Origin: a virus
Direction: 5' to 3' (one strand)
DNA: 35,287 nt
Virus record (IMG/VR): IMGVR_UViG_3300047668_001498
Coordinates: 1 to 35,287 of that record
Part shown: positions 1-8,116 of the stretch, in pieces
Layout of the letters: every line of letters starts with the position of its first letter
How positions within the stretch are numbered: position 1 is the first letter of the stretch
Translations under genes and position numbers: made by a program
Notes under the pieces: model-generated
Told to the model about the DNA's origin: nothing
What the model saw: the letters and a program-made list of their open reading frames with translations, nothing else
The model's database searches: none

Positions 1-639
1 TAATGTAGTAATTTCATTACCTACTCTGGAATATAATTTACAAACTCCTTCTAAATCTACTATAGCTAAACATCTTACACCATCTAATTTTCTAGATGCA
101 TACCATGTATCATTCCAATCGACTATCTTAGGTTCATACACATTAGCTAAAGCCACCTTAAATTCAGGTATCAATCCTGGTATAACCTTATTAATAACCG
201 AATCTGAAGCTCTTAATTCTAAATTTCTATCTAATATATTATAAATTAATTCCGCATATTTAATATTAAATTGCACAAATCCATTTACATGAGCTATTGC
301 GTTATGTCCTGTAAATTCCCTGCTTTTTAATCCATCTAACATATCAAATATAGTACCATTAGTGGTCCATCTATGATCTGCTAAACCATGATTCTTTTTA
401 CAATTTTTACTGGTGACATGATATTTGAAATAAGGATTATATGTATAATGCAATACCTTAGTAATAAATTTATCATCCTTAATTGATTTAATAATATCTT
501 TTTTGTCTAATAGAGATGATGTTGATTTCATATCTAGAACAAATTCCTGTAACCTTTCTAGGTCCTCTATAACTGTTAAGTTTGTAATATCAGTAGCTCT
601 TACTTGTCTCCTGATTTCCTTCATTTGTAATTTATCCAT
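1..639 (-). CDS. ATP-dependent DNA ligase, N-terminal part (gene runs off the left edge)
   Basis: An open frame of 213 codons starts at the ATG at 639-637 and stays open to base 1, so the C-terminal part lies outside the window. Residues about 181-188 read ASRKLDGV, the KxDG nucleotidyltransferase motif, with K184 as the expected AMP-accepting lysine. About 20 residues later KLYSRVGNEIT resembles the next conserved ligase block, as in T4 gp30 (KADGAR, then RSRSGNEI). T4 gp30 carries its lysine at residue 159, so the roughly 180-residue N-terminal part is of similar size. It would seal nicks during replication or repair. The leader is A-rich with no clear Shine-Dalgarno and starts 10 bases after the upstream gene's stop. 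An RNA ligase or capping enzyme shares KxDG but fits the flanking residues less well. Confidence 0.85.
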   Translation of the reverse strand, partial: MDKLQMKEIRRQVRATDITNLTVIEDLERLQEFVLDMKSTSSLLDKKDIIKSIKDDKFITKVLHYTYNPYFKYHVTSKNCKKNHGLADHRWTTNGTIFDMLDGLKSREFTGHNAIAHVNGFVQFNIKYAELIYNILDRNLELRASDSVINKVIPGLIPEFKVALANVYEPKIVDWNDTWYASRKLDGVRCLAIVDLEGVCKLYSRVGNEITTL

Positions 640-649
640 TTTTTATTTT

Positions 650-982
650 TTATTTTATTAATTCTTCTTCCATAATCTGTATGTCCGTCATATATGATAA
701 AGCTTCTTGAGCAGTGTATTCTAAATTTTGAGGATTATTTTGTCTTCTAACTTCGGTGTGAATTACTATTTCTTGGTACATTTCAACATCTGAAGTTTTA
801 AGTAAAGTACCCTGTTCATCTAGATGAGATTTGAAGATTAGTATTTCTCCAACCTGTACTAGGTCTGTTAACTCTTTTTTAGTTAACTTAAAGAAGTTAT
901 CGTATTTGTGATTTGTGTGAATGTGATACTCAGTTACTGAATGTTGCTGAGTCGATCTTTTTTGCATGTTTAATTTTGGCAT
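650..982 (-). CDS. Hypothetical protein, 110 residues
   Basis: I do not recognise this protein. It is small, charged and mostly polar, with no signal peptide, membrane segment or cysteine pair. A middle part (about residues 30-60) looks like mixed strand and helix with FFKLTKKELTDLVQVGEI, and the C-terminus is acidic. It lies directly upstream of the ligase gene (10-base gap) and probably shares its transcript. The leader is A-rich without a Shine-Dalgarno, and a hairpin and a TATTTATA motif lie between this gene and the one before it. The absence of an overlapping better frame and the tight spacing to the ligase support it as a real gene. Confidence 0.65.
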   Translation of the reverse strand: MPKLNMQKRSTQQHSVTEYHIHTNHKYDNFFKLTKKELTDLVQVGEILIFKSHLDEQGTLLKTSDVEMYQEIVIHTEVRRQNNPQNLEYTAQEALSYMTDIQIMEEELIK

Positions 983-1012
983 TTTTTAATTTTTATTTGT
1001 TATTAGCACTCG

Positions 1013-1037
1013 AAAGAAGAGCTCCGTGCTCTTTCTT
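1013..1037 (-). other. Hairpin in the leader of the 110-residue gene (5' hairpin or weak terminator)
   Basis: AAGAGC at 1017-1022 pairs with GCTCTT at 1028-1033 around a five-base loop, with partial pairing extending on both sides. It lies between the TATTTATA motif at 1045-1052 and the start codon at 982, so a transcript from that motif would carry it near its 5' end. It could alternatively be a weak terminator for the gene ending at 1128, since the 3' arm on the coding strand is pyrimidine-rich. There is no clean U-run after the stem. Confidence 0.35.
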
Positions 1038-1044
1038 ATTTATA

Positions 1045-1052
1045 TATAAATA
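1045..1052 (-). promoter_or_regulatory. Candidate late promoter element TATTTATA
   Basis: The coding strand reads GTATATTTATATATAAATAAG, and the TATTTATA core lies 62 bases before the start codon of the 110-residue gene. The same octamer recurs before several other genes in this window. This copy sits in a near-palindrome, so TATAAATA is also present on the coding strand here (1037-1044). Confidence 0.45.
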
Positions 1053-1127
1053 TACGAAAAATATATGACATATACAACCTTTTTCGCAGTTATTTTGCAA
1101 AAATGTGTAAAAGTTATGAAGAATTGG

Positions 1128-1526
1128 CTATTTTTTTACTTTTATGTGTATTACTTCTTGGACTTCAGTATCTATTCTTTTAAGTCCCTCGTCGTTGGTT
1201 ACGAGCATACAATTTCTATAATTATCCCAGTCTACCTGGTATGAAGTATCTAAAACACCATTATTTAACATCTTAATAAGTACATTTAATGCATTTATTG
1301 TATATAATGTGTTTGTCATCTTTTTACGATGTAATGAAATTGTATTAGCTAAGATATTTACCTGGATTGATGAATCTATATTATATGTACACATTAATTC
1401 AGGAGTTGATTGGCTCTTTAATACGAAAACCTTATTAAAAAGAATATCATATGATTCAATTATTGTATCTACCGTTTTATGTAGTACCTTTGGTGCTGTA
1501 AATGTGCATAATAGTTGTGTTCTCAT
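1128..1526 (-). CDS. Conserved-looking phage hypothetical protein, 132 residues
   Basis: I cannot name a function. The protein begins MRTQLLCTF and contains a compact central block with NTISLHRKKMTNTLYTINAL (about residues 61-80), the kind of dense motif that suggests conservation. I have the impression of similar small proteins in marine T4-like phages, but this is recollection and not a search result. No membrane segment or signal is visible. It follows the 693-residue gene by 25 bases, and a GGAAG about 11 bases before the ATG can serve as ribosome binding site. Its 3' end is followed by the longest non-coding gap of the window (983-1127). Confidence 0.7.
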   Translation of the reverse strand: MRTQLLCTFTAPKVLHKTVDTIIESYDILFNKVFVLKSQSTPELMCTYNIDSSIQVNILANTISLHRKKMTNTLYTINALNVLIKMLNNGVLDTSYQVDWDNYRNCMLVTNDEGLKRIDTEVQEVIHIKVKK

Positions 1527-1551
1527 TAGTTATTCTTTTCTTCCGTTTGCA

Positions 1552-3633
1552 TTATATTTTTCCTAATACTTTTGAGCCTTCTACTATATTAGTACCTGAT
1601 ACTGAGAATGAGAAGGTATCGTTTCTTCCAGACCTCAAATCCACTTGTGTATACTTTGTTCCTTTTTCTGTTATAGAATGTAGAATCCACATTTTTACAG
1701 AAGTATGACCTTTACCACTTTGAACACTTGATTCTACAATTACACCAGGTACAAATTTTCCATCCTTAACCGCATCGGTCATATTCATTGCTTTAAGTTT
1801 ATCTTCTCTAAATTCTTTTCCGCTCTTTAGGTATTCCCAAGCTGTTCCACTCATATCTGCTCCGTATACCTTGAACATTGGTAAGTCCGTTTTTCCAAAA
1901 TACATTTCCTTTTCCAATTCTACGAATTCTTCTAATACTGTTGTGACATTTTTTATTTCACCTTTAGAACTTGCAAGCATTTTTGTTAAGTGTTCGTAAG
2001 CAGTAAAGTTAATCATAAGCTTTATTATATAATTTGCACCATCCTTTATATCTTTTGGCGTATAATCAGTAGGACCTGCTGATATTTTTGTAGAATATAT
2101 TCCATCATTTGGAACTTTTATTAGTTTTTCTAAAATACTCCATTGCTGTTGAGCCTTATTTAGTAAGTTATTAGAATATGACTTGTTATTATTCAAGGCA
2201 GCTCGTGCAACCATCTCAGCATAAGCTGCATAGCTATATCTAGCTTTTGATTTAGCTTCTTTTAACTCCACGGGTGCTTTATTAAATTCCTTTTTCATAA
2301 ATGATTCAAGTGATGATGAAGGTTTATTCATAGTAAACGTTAGGCTTGATAGAACTGAGGATGAGAATTGAGCAATCTTGTTTTTTGCTTTATCTAATAA
2401 GGTTGAAAACGTATCCTTAATATATTTTAATCCCTGCTTAAAGTAATCTGCAAGGCCTTCATTTAATAAAAATCCTTTTTCGCCATGTTCTGTAATTTCT
2501 TTTTGTAGATAAACCTTCCATGTATCCATAGGTTCTTTTAATCCATACATATCTGCAAATGATTTCTGAATTCTACCTAGTTGAGCCCCGCCCTTTTTAA
2601 GTTTATTACTTACTTGATAAAATTCAATACCGGATTCAGTTTTACACTTACCTGAACTATTGAATTCTATTTTTTCACTTTTCATTGCAGTTATAAGAGC
2701 TTGAACACCTCCTTTGACAATAATTGTATCTGCTGTATTGTCTTTGAATCCTGAAGTATCTAGATTTTTATTTTCATATCCAGCATTATAATACTTACCT
2801 ACGCTTTTATGTATGAATTCATAACCGTTACTAGCTTTACAACCATGTTTTGTTGCAAATACATGTACCCCATTCGCCAATTCTAAAGCGCGTATTACAT
2901 CAGGTATACCTTCTATTGAACCTAATGCAGATTTCCCAGCATATTCACCCGATTTACCTAAGGCAGTCTTGAAAGCATCGATTGCTCCTTCAACATCCGA
3001 TTGTTGAGCATTTGGTGTCATTATTTTTTTATAGTGAGATGTAGGGTCAAAATATAATCCTGTACAAGCTGCAGATTCTAGTGTATTCTCCTCCCATTTT
3101 ATTTTATATGGTGAAGCTTTTTTCGATGCATTCTTAAACAGTTTTGACATTTTTGTGGTTTCACCAGATATTTTATACGTCTTACTACCAGCACTAATAT
3201 ATGCAATTTTAGGATTTGATTCTCCTGGTGATAAGTCAACATCAATAGCATCGGATGTTTTTGCAACAACCGTATATGGCCCTTCTGGTGCACCTTTCCA
3301 AACATTAAATGTTTGTGAACCTGCTAATTGCTGTGTACCTACAGGTTTTTCCCATACCGAAGATTCTGCTAATATACCTTCGTTGCTAATAATTTTTCCA
3401 ACCTCTACACAGAATTCCTGAAATGTTTTTTCGGTGAGGTGTTCTGGTTGTTGTTGATCCCTACCAGTTTCACTTAGATTAGCTACTAATTCCTTAATAA
3501 ATTTATATGAAAAATTTTGTTCATATAAAACCTCCATTAAAGTGGTCATATGACTATCATTAGATACGTCAGGCATGCCGTTACCTACTCGCCAAGACCA
3601 TTCTCTTAATATTTTATCTGCGCTAAACTTCAT
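1552..3633 (-). CDS. Large phage protein of unknown function with a possible PD-(D/E)XK nuclease-like core
   Basis: 693 residues. An N-terminal block (residues 1-55) carries ILREWSWRVGNGMPD, a motif I associate with N-terminal regions of uncharacterised marine phage proteins. A middle region has an acidic helix (EENTLESAAC, 181-190), then NTADTIIV (299-306) and FYQVSNKLKKGGAQLGR (338-354). This order of Glu in a helix, Asp before a strand and SxK on the next strand resembles restriction-endonuclease-like folds. The C-terminal half is helical and lysine/serine-rich with no recognised domain. It starts 34 bases after the polymerase-like gene, with TATTTATA ending only 6 bases before the ATG and no Shine-Dalgarno, so a leaderless transcript is possible. 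A structural role is the main alternative. Confidence 0.85.
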   Translation of the reverse strand: MKFSADKILREWSWRVGNGMPDVSNDSHMTTLMEVLYEQNFSYKFIKELVANLSETGRDQQQPEHLTEKTFQEFCVEVGKIISNEGILAESSVWEKPVGTQQLAGSQTFNVWKGAPEGPYTVVAKTSDAIDVDLSPGESNPKIAYISAGSKTYKISGETTKMSKLFKNASKKASPYKIKWEENTLESAACTGLYFDPTSHYKKIMTPNAQQSDVEGAIDAFKTALGKSGEYAGKSALGSIEGIPDVIRALELANGVHVFATKHGCKASNGYEFIHKSVGKYYNAGYENKNLDTSGFKDNTADTIIVKGGVQALITAMKSEKIEFNSSGKCKTESGIEFYQVSNKLKKGGAQLGRIQKSFADMYGLKEPMDTWKVYLQKEITEHGEKGFLLNEGLADYFKQGLKYIKDTFSTLLDKAKNKIAQFSSSVLSSLTFTMNKPSSSLESFMKKEFNKAPVELKEAKSKARYSYAAYAEMVARAALNNNKSYSNNLLNKAQQQWSILEKLIKVPNDGIYSTKISAGPTDYTPKDIKDGANYIIKLMINFTAYEHLTKMLASSKGEIKNVTTVLEEFVELEKEMYFGKTDLPMFKVYGADMSGTAWEYLKSGKEFREDKLKAMNMTDAVKDGKFVPGVIVESSVQSGKGHTSVKMWILHSITEKGTKYTQVDLRSGRNDTFSFSVSGTNIVEGSKVLGKI

Positions 3634-3639
3634 ATCTTA

Positions 3640-3647
3640 TATAAATA
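3640..3647 (-). promoter_or_regulatory. Candidate late promoter element TATTTATA, very close to the start codon
   Basis: The coding strand reads CTATTTATATAAGATATGAAG, where ATG at 3633-3631 opens the 693-residue gene. The core ends 6 bases before the start codon, so if it is a promoter the message would be nearly leaderless. This is the closest spacing among the copies seen. Confidence 0.35.
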
Positions 3648-3667
3648 GAAAATTTACACGAGAAACA

Positions 3668-4978
3668 CTATTGCAATGCATTATAATTGTCTCCTCGCTT
3701 TGTTTTAATAGGAAAATACAGTGCTTCTTCAACATCTTGCAAAAATAATTCTCCATCATCTGGGTTATAATCAAATGTGAAGGAATCATATGTGTATAAA
3801 ATAAGTTTTGATTTATATTTATCCATAACATTAATTAGTTTATCTAAAATTTTACTGTTATATTCCGTTTCCAATGCCTGTAGAAAATAATTTAATAGTT
3901 TCGGTGGATTCATATCCACTAGGTTAGACGCATATAACTTTCTTTTATATAAATATGTAGAAATATACTTTTTATCCTTATATTCCTTCCATAATTTCTT
4001 GGTAAATATATCTATTTTATTAAAAAATTCAATACTTAGCATTTCCTTTGGAATACCACCATATAAAATTCTAAAGGATATTGTTTTAGCTTCTTTATAT
4101 TCAGCTTCGGTAAGTTCTTCTTTTCCAAAATATTGTTTTCCTAGATACATATGAATGGATCCATCTGGAAATTCATAGTCTATAACCTTAGCCATCATCC
4201 TTAAATGGTATGCATCAAAATCACATTCTACTATATCACCATTTCTAAATCTACTAATATATTTTTCACGTGTACCATCCTCTTTATTAAGAGCTGCGTA
4301 ATTTATACCTCCATATCTATTAGATGGTCTCCCTGTACTTGTATATAAATTGTATTGAGAATATTCATATCCTTGCATTGTAAATAATCCTGGTTCCTCA
4401 ATCTTATATAAATTATATAAAGTGTTGTTATTATATGTGTTATACGCTTGCCTATCTACCTTACCAAAATCATACTGTTTATACGCGATTTCCTTGAGTT
4501 TACGACACTTTTCCAAGTGTTTGAATATAGGAATAAGCGTGCCAATCTTTGGAAAATTGTAGTATTTACGTTCTATAAAATTATGTGCTGTTGTATTATT
4601 ATTTGATAATTCCAGTGGTATATTAGTATGAAACCAATTAGCTAAATTAAGATCTAATATTTTTTCACTTTCAACCTTATTCCATTTTAATATGTGTAAT
4701 AATTCCTTTTTATCAGGAGTAAGAATTTGTGTAAAATTTGATATTATCTTTCCAGCTTGTTCCATATCAAATGATGTTAATGCCTCAGAATGATTAATAG
4801 GTATAATAAATTCATGACCTTCATCCTTATCTATACCTAAATATAAATAAAATAAACATAGATCATTTTTAGCTGGGTGTTTGTATATATCAGAAAATAC
4901 TGGTATAATAAAAGCCGTTGAAAACTTTTTAGACATATTAAATAAACTAACAACACTTTGTGGAGTTTCTACAATCAT
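3668..4978 (-). CDS. Family A DNA polymerase-like protein, short, with altered active-site motifs
   Basis: 436 residues. Polymerase motifs appear in the right order: TSTGRPSNRYGGINYAAL at 213-230 (the T-x-TGR block), motif A CDFDAYHLR at 252-260, motif B KTISFRILYGG at 298-308, a LLNYFLQALETEYN helix at 361-374 and motif C YTYDSFTFDY at 395-404. Both catalytic aspartates are present (D253, D398). Against Taq/Pol I, the motif A glutamate is His (H258), the first motif B arginine looks like Tyr (Y294), and the HDE of motif C is YDS. The N-terminal 200 residues show no intact 3'-5' exonuclease acidic motif. T4-type phages normally replicate with a family B polymerase, so this may serve repair, gap filling or an unknown task. 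A weak AAAGG precedes the ATG. Confidence 0.8.
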   Translation of the reverse strand: MIVETPQSVVSLFNMSKKFSTAFIIPVFSDIYKHPAKNDLCLFYLYLGIDKDEGHEFIIPINHSEALTSFDMEQAGKIISNFTQILTPDKKELLHILKWNKVESEKILDLNLANWFHTNIPLELSNNNTTAHNFIERKYYNFPKIGTLIPIFKHLEKCRKLKEIAYKQYDFGKVDRQAYNTYNNNTLYNLYKIEEPGLFTMQGYEYSQYNLYTSTGRPSNRYGGINYAALNKEDGTREKYISRFRNGDIVECDFDAYHLRMMAKVIDYEFPDGSIHMYLGKQYFGKEELTEAEYKEAKTISFRILYGGIPKEMLSIEFFNKIDIFTKKLWKEYKDKKYISTYLYKRKLYASNLVDMNPPKLLNYFLQALETEYNSKILDKLINVMDKYKSKLILYTYDSFTFDYNPDDGELFLQDVEEALYFPIKTKRGDNYNALQ

Positions 4979-5001
4979 AACCTTTTATACTTTTTACTTG
5001 T

Positions 5002-5009
5002 ATTAAATA
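5002..5009 (-). promoter_or_regulatory. Variant of the promoter-like motif (TATTTAAT)
   Basis: The coding strand reads GTATATTTAATACAAG about 24 bases before the start codon of the polymerase-like gene. It differs from TATTTATA in the last two bases. Position and context match the other copies. Confidence 0.3.
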
Positions 5010-5034
5010 TACAAAAAATAAATCAATCTACCAA

Positions 5035-5658
5035 CTAATCACCGCGAAATGAATTATCATATTTTGAATACTCTACAAGGTTATACATAAGCTCATCTAA
5101 TTTAGCTATCGTTCTGCTATTAGAAGCTATTGTTCTCATATTAGTATCCTCTACACCTGATTCAATAAGTTTTCCATCTTTACCTAATATATCATTTTTT
5201 GGACCAGATACCTTCCACTTCATTGTAATGGCTTTATATAAAAATGGATTGATGCCCTCATCCTTGGAATCATATTTTTCGATTTGTTCCTTATCCAATT
5301 CAAAAATAGGGGCTGCTATATCATTACGCTTTCTTATAAAATATCGTATCATATATCCGCGTGTAAAATCCTCTTCGGTTGGAAGCACTACTACATAATA
5401 TGGATCATTAAATTTATAATCATGAGGTGCATTATTTGCCTCTGCTAATTTAATATAAGTTCTTATGGTTTCTGAATCATATGCTATTAAGGGTCTTAAA
5501 GGTTTGCTTGCGCCATCATCATATACCCTACCTGTATAAGGTCCTGTTGCAGTTACATTATAGTATCCAGTATATGATACATAATCCATTAACATGAATT
5601 TGGTTCCATCTGTATATTGATTTTCTTTTTTTATATGTGCTGGTGTATATCTTGCCAT
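5035..5658 (-). CDS. Conserved phage virion (baseplate-region) protein of unknown function
   Basis: 207 residues. The N-terminal part contains YTGYYNVTATGPYTGRVYDD (about residues 29-48), a pattern I associate with small structural proteins in baseplate regions of marine T4-like phages; this is from memory. A central FTRGYMIRYFIRKRND segment and a C-terminal helical tail with regularly spaced hydrophobic residues follow. No catalytic motif, signal peptide or membrane segment is seen. It starts 3 bases after the hub-like gene's stop, and that stop lies inside its ribosome binding site (GGGGGATAATAAATG), so translation is probably coupled. This supports a role in the same baseplate assembly. 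It is the last gene of the structural block before the polymerase-like gene. Confidence 0.75.
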   Translation of the reverse strand: MARYTPAHIKKENQYTDGTKFMLMDYVSYTGYYNVTATGPYTGRVYDDGASKPLRPLIAYDSETIRTYIKLAEANNAPHDYKFNDPYYVVVLPTEEDFTRGYMIRYFIRKRNDIAAPIFELDKEQIEKYDSKDEGINPFLYKAITMKWKVSGPKNDILGKDGKLIESGVEDTNMRTIASNSRTIAKLDELMYNLVEYSKYDNSFRGD

Positions 5659-5661
5659 TTA

Positions 5662-8112
5662 TTATCCCCCTGTCTCGCCACCTTCTCTAGGAGCAGAAAG
5701 AATTTGAGTTAACAAATCCTTACATGCATCTATTTCCTCTATGTTAGCTCTTTTATAAATATTAGTCAATAATCTGGTGATCTTATCCTGCATGTCCTCG
5801 ACTGTAAGTCTTTCATCTTTTACAGATGTTTCATCCTTACCTTCAGTGGTATCCTCACCTATAGTTATACCTTGACTATCTAAAGACATTACCATTGCAT
5901 TAGGATAAATATATGATGCATCTCCAGGCTTTTCCCCAATTCCAAATGTTCCTAATCTTTCCTGCTTAGTAATATCATCTATTTCCTTACCTTCAGTTTC
6001 AAGATCGGTTAATTTATCCTCCGCTGTAGCTAATTTACTATAATGTAATTTAGTATACGTGTCATTCTGTGGTAGGAATCTCATAATACAATCCACATCA
6101 GTAGACCAATCTGTAGCTGAAATGGTATGTTTAACATCTTTTACGAAAAAATATACCTGATTCTGATATCTGGTAGGTATATAATCAATCATGAATCCTT
6201 GACCAAATTGTATTCCTGAAATACCGTCTAATTCAAAGCCACAATCTAATGGTATCAATTTACTAGCTTGTAATTCATTCTTCTGTTCAGAGGATCCTGT
6301 AAATCCTGTATTAGCCCCTAATGCTAGCATTTGCTTCATTCCATTAGGAATTTTGGATCTAAAATCCAATTTACGTAAAATACCATGTTGCCTTCCTGCT
6401 GGTAATTCGGTTACATATACATTATCATTTAATGTAAAGTTATTATCCACCACTGAACAAATATTAGGATACATTTCGTCTACCACTAATCTAAGGTCCC
6501 ATGGATTTCCACATGCCTCATTCATGCTACTAAGCAATGCTTCCATATAACCTTCAAGAGTACCTTCCTCCTGAGTAATTCTTATACACTCATTTACATT
6601 AACAAATATATTACCAAGATATCCTGCAGAAAGAGGGTCATTAAGTGTCATTGGTCCTGCGCTGTCTTCAGGTTCAATTATACCTGCTCTGTAAATAGCT
6701 TCATCTAATTTTTGTACCGCAAATAAATCAATATCATCAGGACTACTTAAACCAGATGGCCTATTAGCTGTTTTAACGGCAGGACTATAATTAGTATCCC
6801 CTATTTGACCTGGTATTAAGCATACTGATGGATCGGTTGATAGTAAAAATTTATCGTTTCCTATTATTGAGGTATACATTGGCTCTTCACCTGTATTATT
6901 CATATCACTACCTATTTTCATGGTCATTAATGGGCCTGCAGCTGGTTTTGTTTTATCTTTTTCATCTGCTGCACTTTCTCTGGTTGCATTACTAGTAACC
7001 TTATATAGAGGATTTATTACCTTATCCACCAAATCCCCAAATTTAACAAAATTAAACCTATCAGCGGCTGTTTTAGCTATATCCGATTCAATAGTATCCT
7101 TAAATTTTGATGTTGCACCAAATTTATATGAATATACCTTTAGTTTAACATCTGGTATACCAATTATATCCTTCAATTTAATGTTCTTTTCCTCTATACT
7201 ACTAACATTTTCTTTAATTTGTTTACCTATACTAAGTAATGCAGAGGATAATCTACTTTCCTTTGCCTTTTTATCATCATCCTCATTCTGTCCTTGTTGT
7301 GATACAGGTGCTCCTAGTGGCATATTTAATGTAGTGTCACCCATTGCGGTAATTTCTGTTTTACAATCGAATGACATATCATCCCGTAGAGCCCATGAAA
7401 AATTAACCGTATAACCAAACATTGCGTCATAACAACCTCCTGAACTTTTTCTTCTTTTGTTTATTTCTTGCTGTACAAGTGTAGGATTTTTTAATATTTC
7501 ATCATCCAATGGCATTAAATTCAATGGCTCATTATGATTAACCGACCATCCCCATTCCACCAATACTCTAATACCTGGAGTCATGTAGAATGTTTCATAT
7601 CTTTCAAGGTCATCTAGCTGATAACATACCCAGCTAACCGAAGCCTTTTTTAATGCACCACGGGATCCTTTATAACTTATTGTTGCTCCTGTAATACCAG
7701 GCATTGCTTTGAAACCTCTTGCCATACCTTGAGATCGTACATCATCCATTGTAGGATTTTCTTCCTCATTAAATTTATAAATTCCACTATACATTTGATC
7801 GAATCCATGTCTCTGACCAAATGTATCGTCATCCTTACCTTTAGCCGTTCCAGCAAATAAGATATGTTCAAATCTAGTGCCATTTCCAAATTCCCCACTC
7901 CACAATTCTTCCTTCTTCTCACCTTCTTTGGTTGATCCTGCTTCAGGAGGCAGTGGAACTGCATTAGATACTAATCTTATATATGGTGTTTTTTGATGGT
8001 GCCAATATCTATCTTCAGGAGACACTCCTGGTATGTGCTTTGCTAGACCTTTTATACGTCTTAGTAATTCCTCGCGGACAAATGGTGCTGGTGCGCTATT
8101 AAATAATGGCAT
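5662..8112 (-). CDS. Baseplate hub-like structural protein (gp27 / late-control-D type, tentative)
   Basis: 816 residues. A segment near residues 230-255 reads GYTVNFSWALRDDMSFDC followed by KTEITAMGD, the pattern of hub-type proteins with paired beta domains. Near the C-terminal third, VYFFVKDVKHTISATDWSTD matches the strand and turn common to gp27/gpD-like hubs, where this domain packs on the tail axis. A low-complexity acidic and lysine-rich linker (about residues 274-290) and a charged C-terminal tail are likely flexible. No lysozyme domain is visible, so a cell-wall-degrading part would be encoded elsewhere. It starts 4 bases after the LysM-like gene with a CCGGAG ribosome binding site that overlaps that gene's stop. 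The assignment is by pattern and position only. Confidence 0.6.
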   Translation of the reverse strand: MPLFNSAPAPFVREELLRRIKGLAKHIPGVSPEDRYWHHQKTPYIRLVSNAVPLPPEAGSTKEGEKKEELWSGEFGNGTRFEHILFAGTAKGKDDDTFGQRHGFDQMYSGIYKFNEEENPTMDDVRSQGMARGFKAMPGITGATISYKGSRGALKKASVSWVCYQLDDLERYETFYMTPGIRVLVEWGWSVNHNEPLNLMPLDDEILKNPTLVQQEINKRRKSSGGCYDAMFGYTVNFSWALRDDMSFDCKTEITAMGDTTLNMPLGAPVSQQGQNEDDDKKAKESRLSSALLSIGKQIKENVSSIEEKNIKLKDIIGIPDVKLKVYSYKFGATSKFKDTIESDIAKTAADRFNFVKFGDLVDKVINPLYKVTSNATRESAADEKDKTKPAAGPLMTMKIGSDMNNTGEEPMYTSIIGNDKFLLSTDPSVCLIPGQIGDTNYSPAVKTANRPSGLSSPDDIDLFAVQKLDEAIYRAGIIEPEDSAGPMTLNDPLSAGYLGNIFVNVNECIRITQEEGTLEGYMEALLSSMNEACGNPWDLRLVVDEMYPNICSVVDNNFTLNDNVYVTELPAGRQHGILRKLDFRSKIPNGMKQMLALGANTGFTGSSEQKNELQASKLIPLDCGFELDGISGIQFGQGFMIDYIPTRYQNQVYFFVKDVKHTISATDWSTDVDCIMRFLPQNDTYTKLHYSKLATAEDKLTDLETEGKEIDDITKQERLGTFGIGEKPGDASYIYPNAMVMSLDSQGITIGEDTTEGKDETSVKDERLTVEDMQDKITRLLTNIYKRANIEEIDACKDLLTQILSAPREGGETGG

Positions 8113-8116
8113 ATAA

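Noticed and set aside
6920-7414. Plus-strand open frame of 164 codons with hydrophobic stretches
   Set aside because: It lies wholly inside the hub-like gene, and the hydrophobicity is the complement effect of polar AT-rich codons. No start signal is seen.
5662-8112. Lysozyme domain (T4 gp5-like) in the hub region
   Set aside because: No Glu-Asp-Thr catalytic arrangement or lysozyme-like block was found in the hub-like protein or its neighbours.
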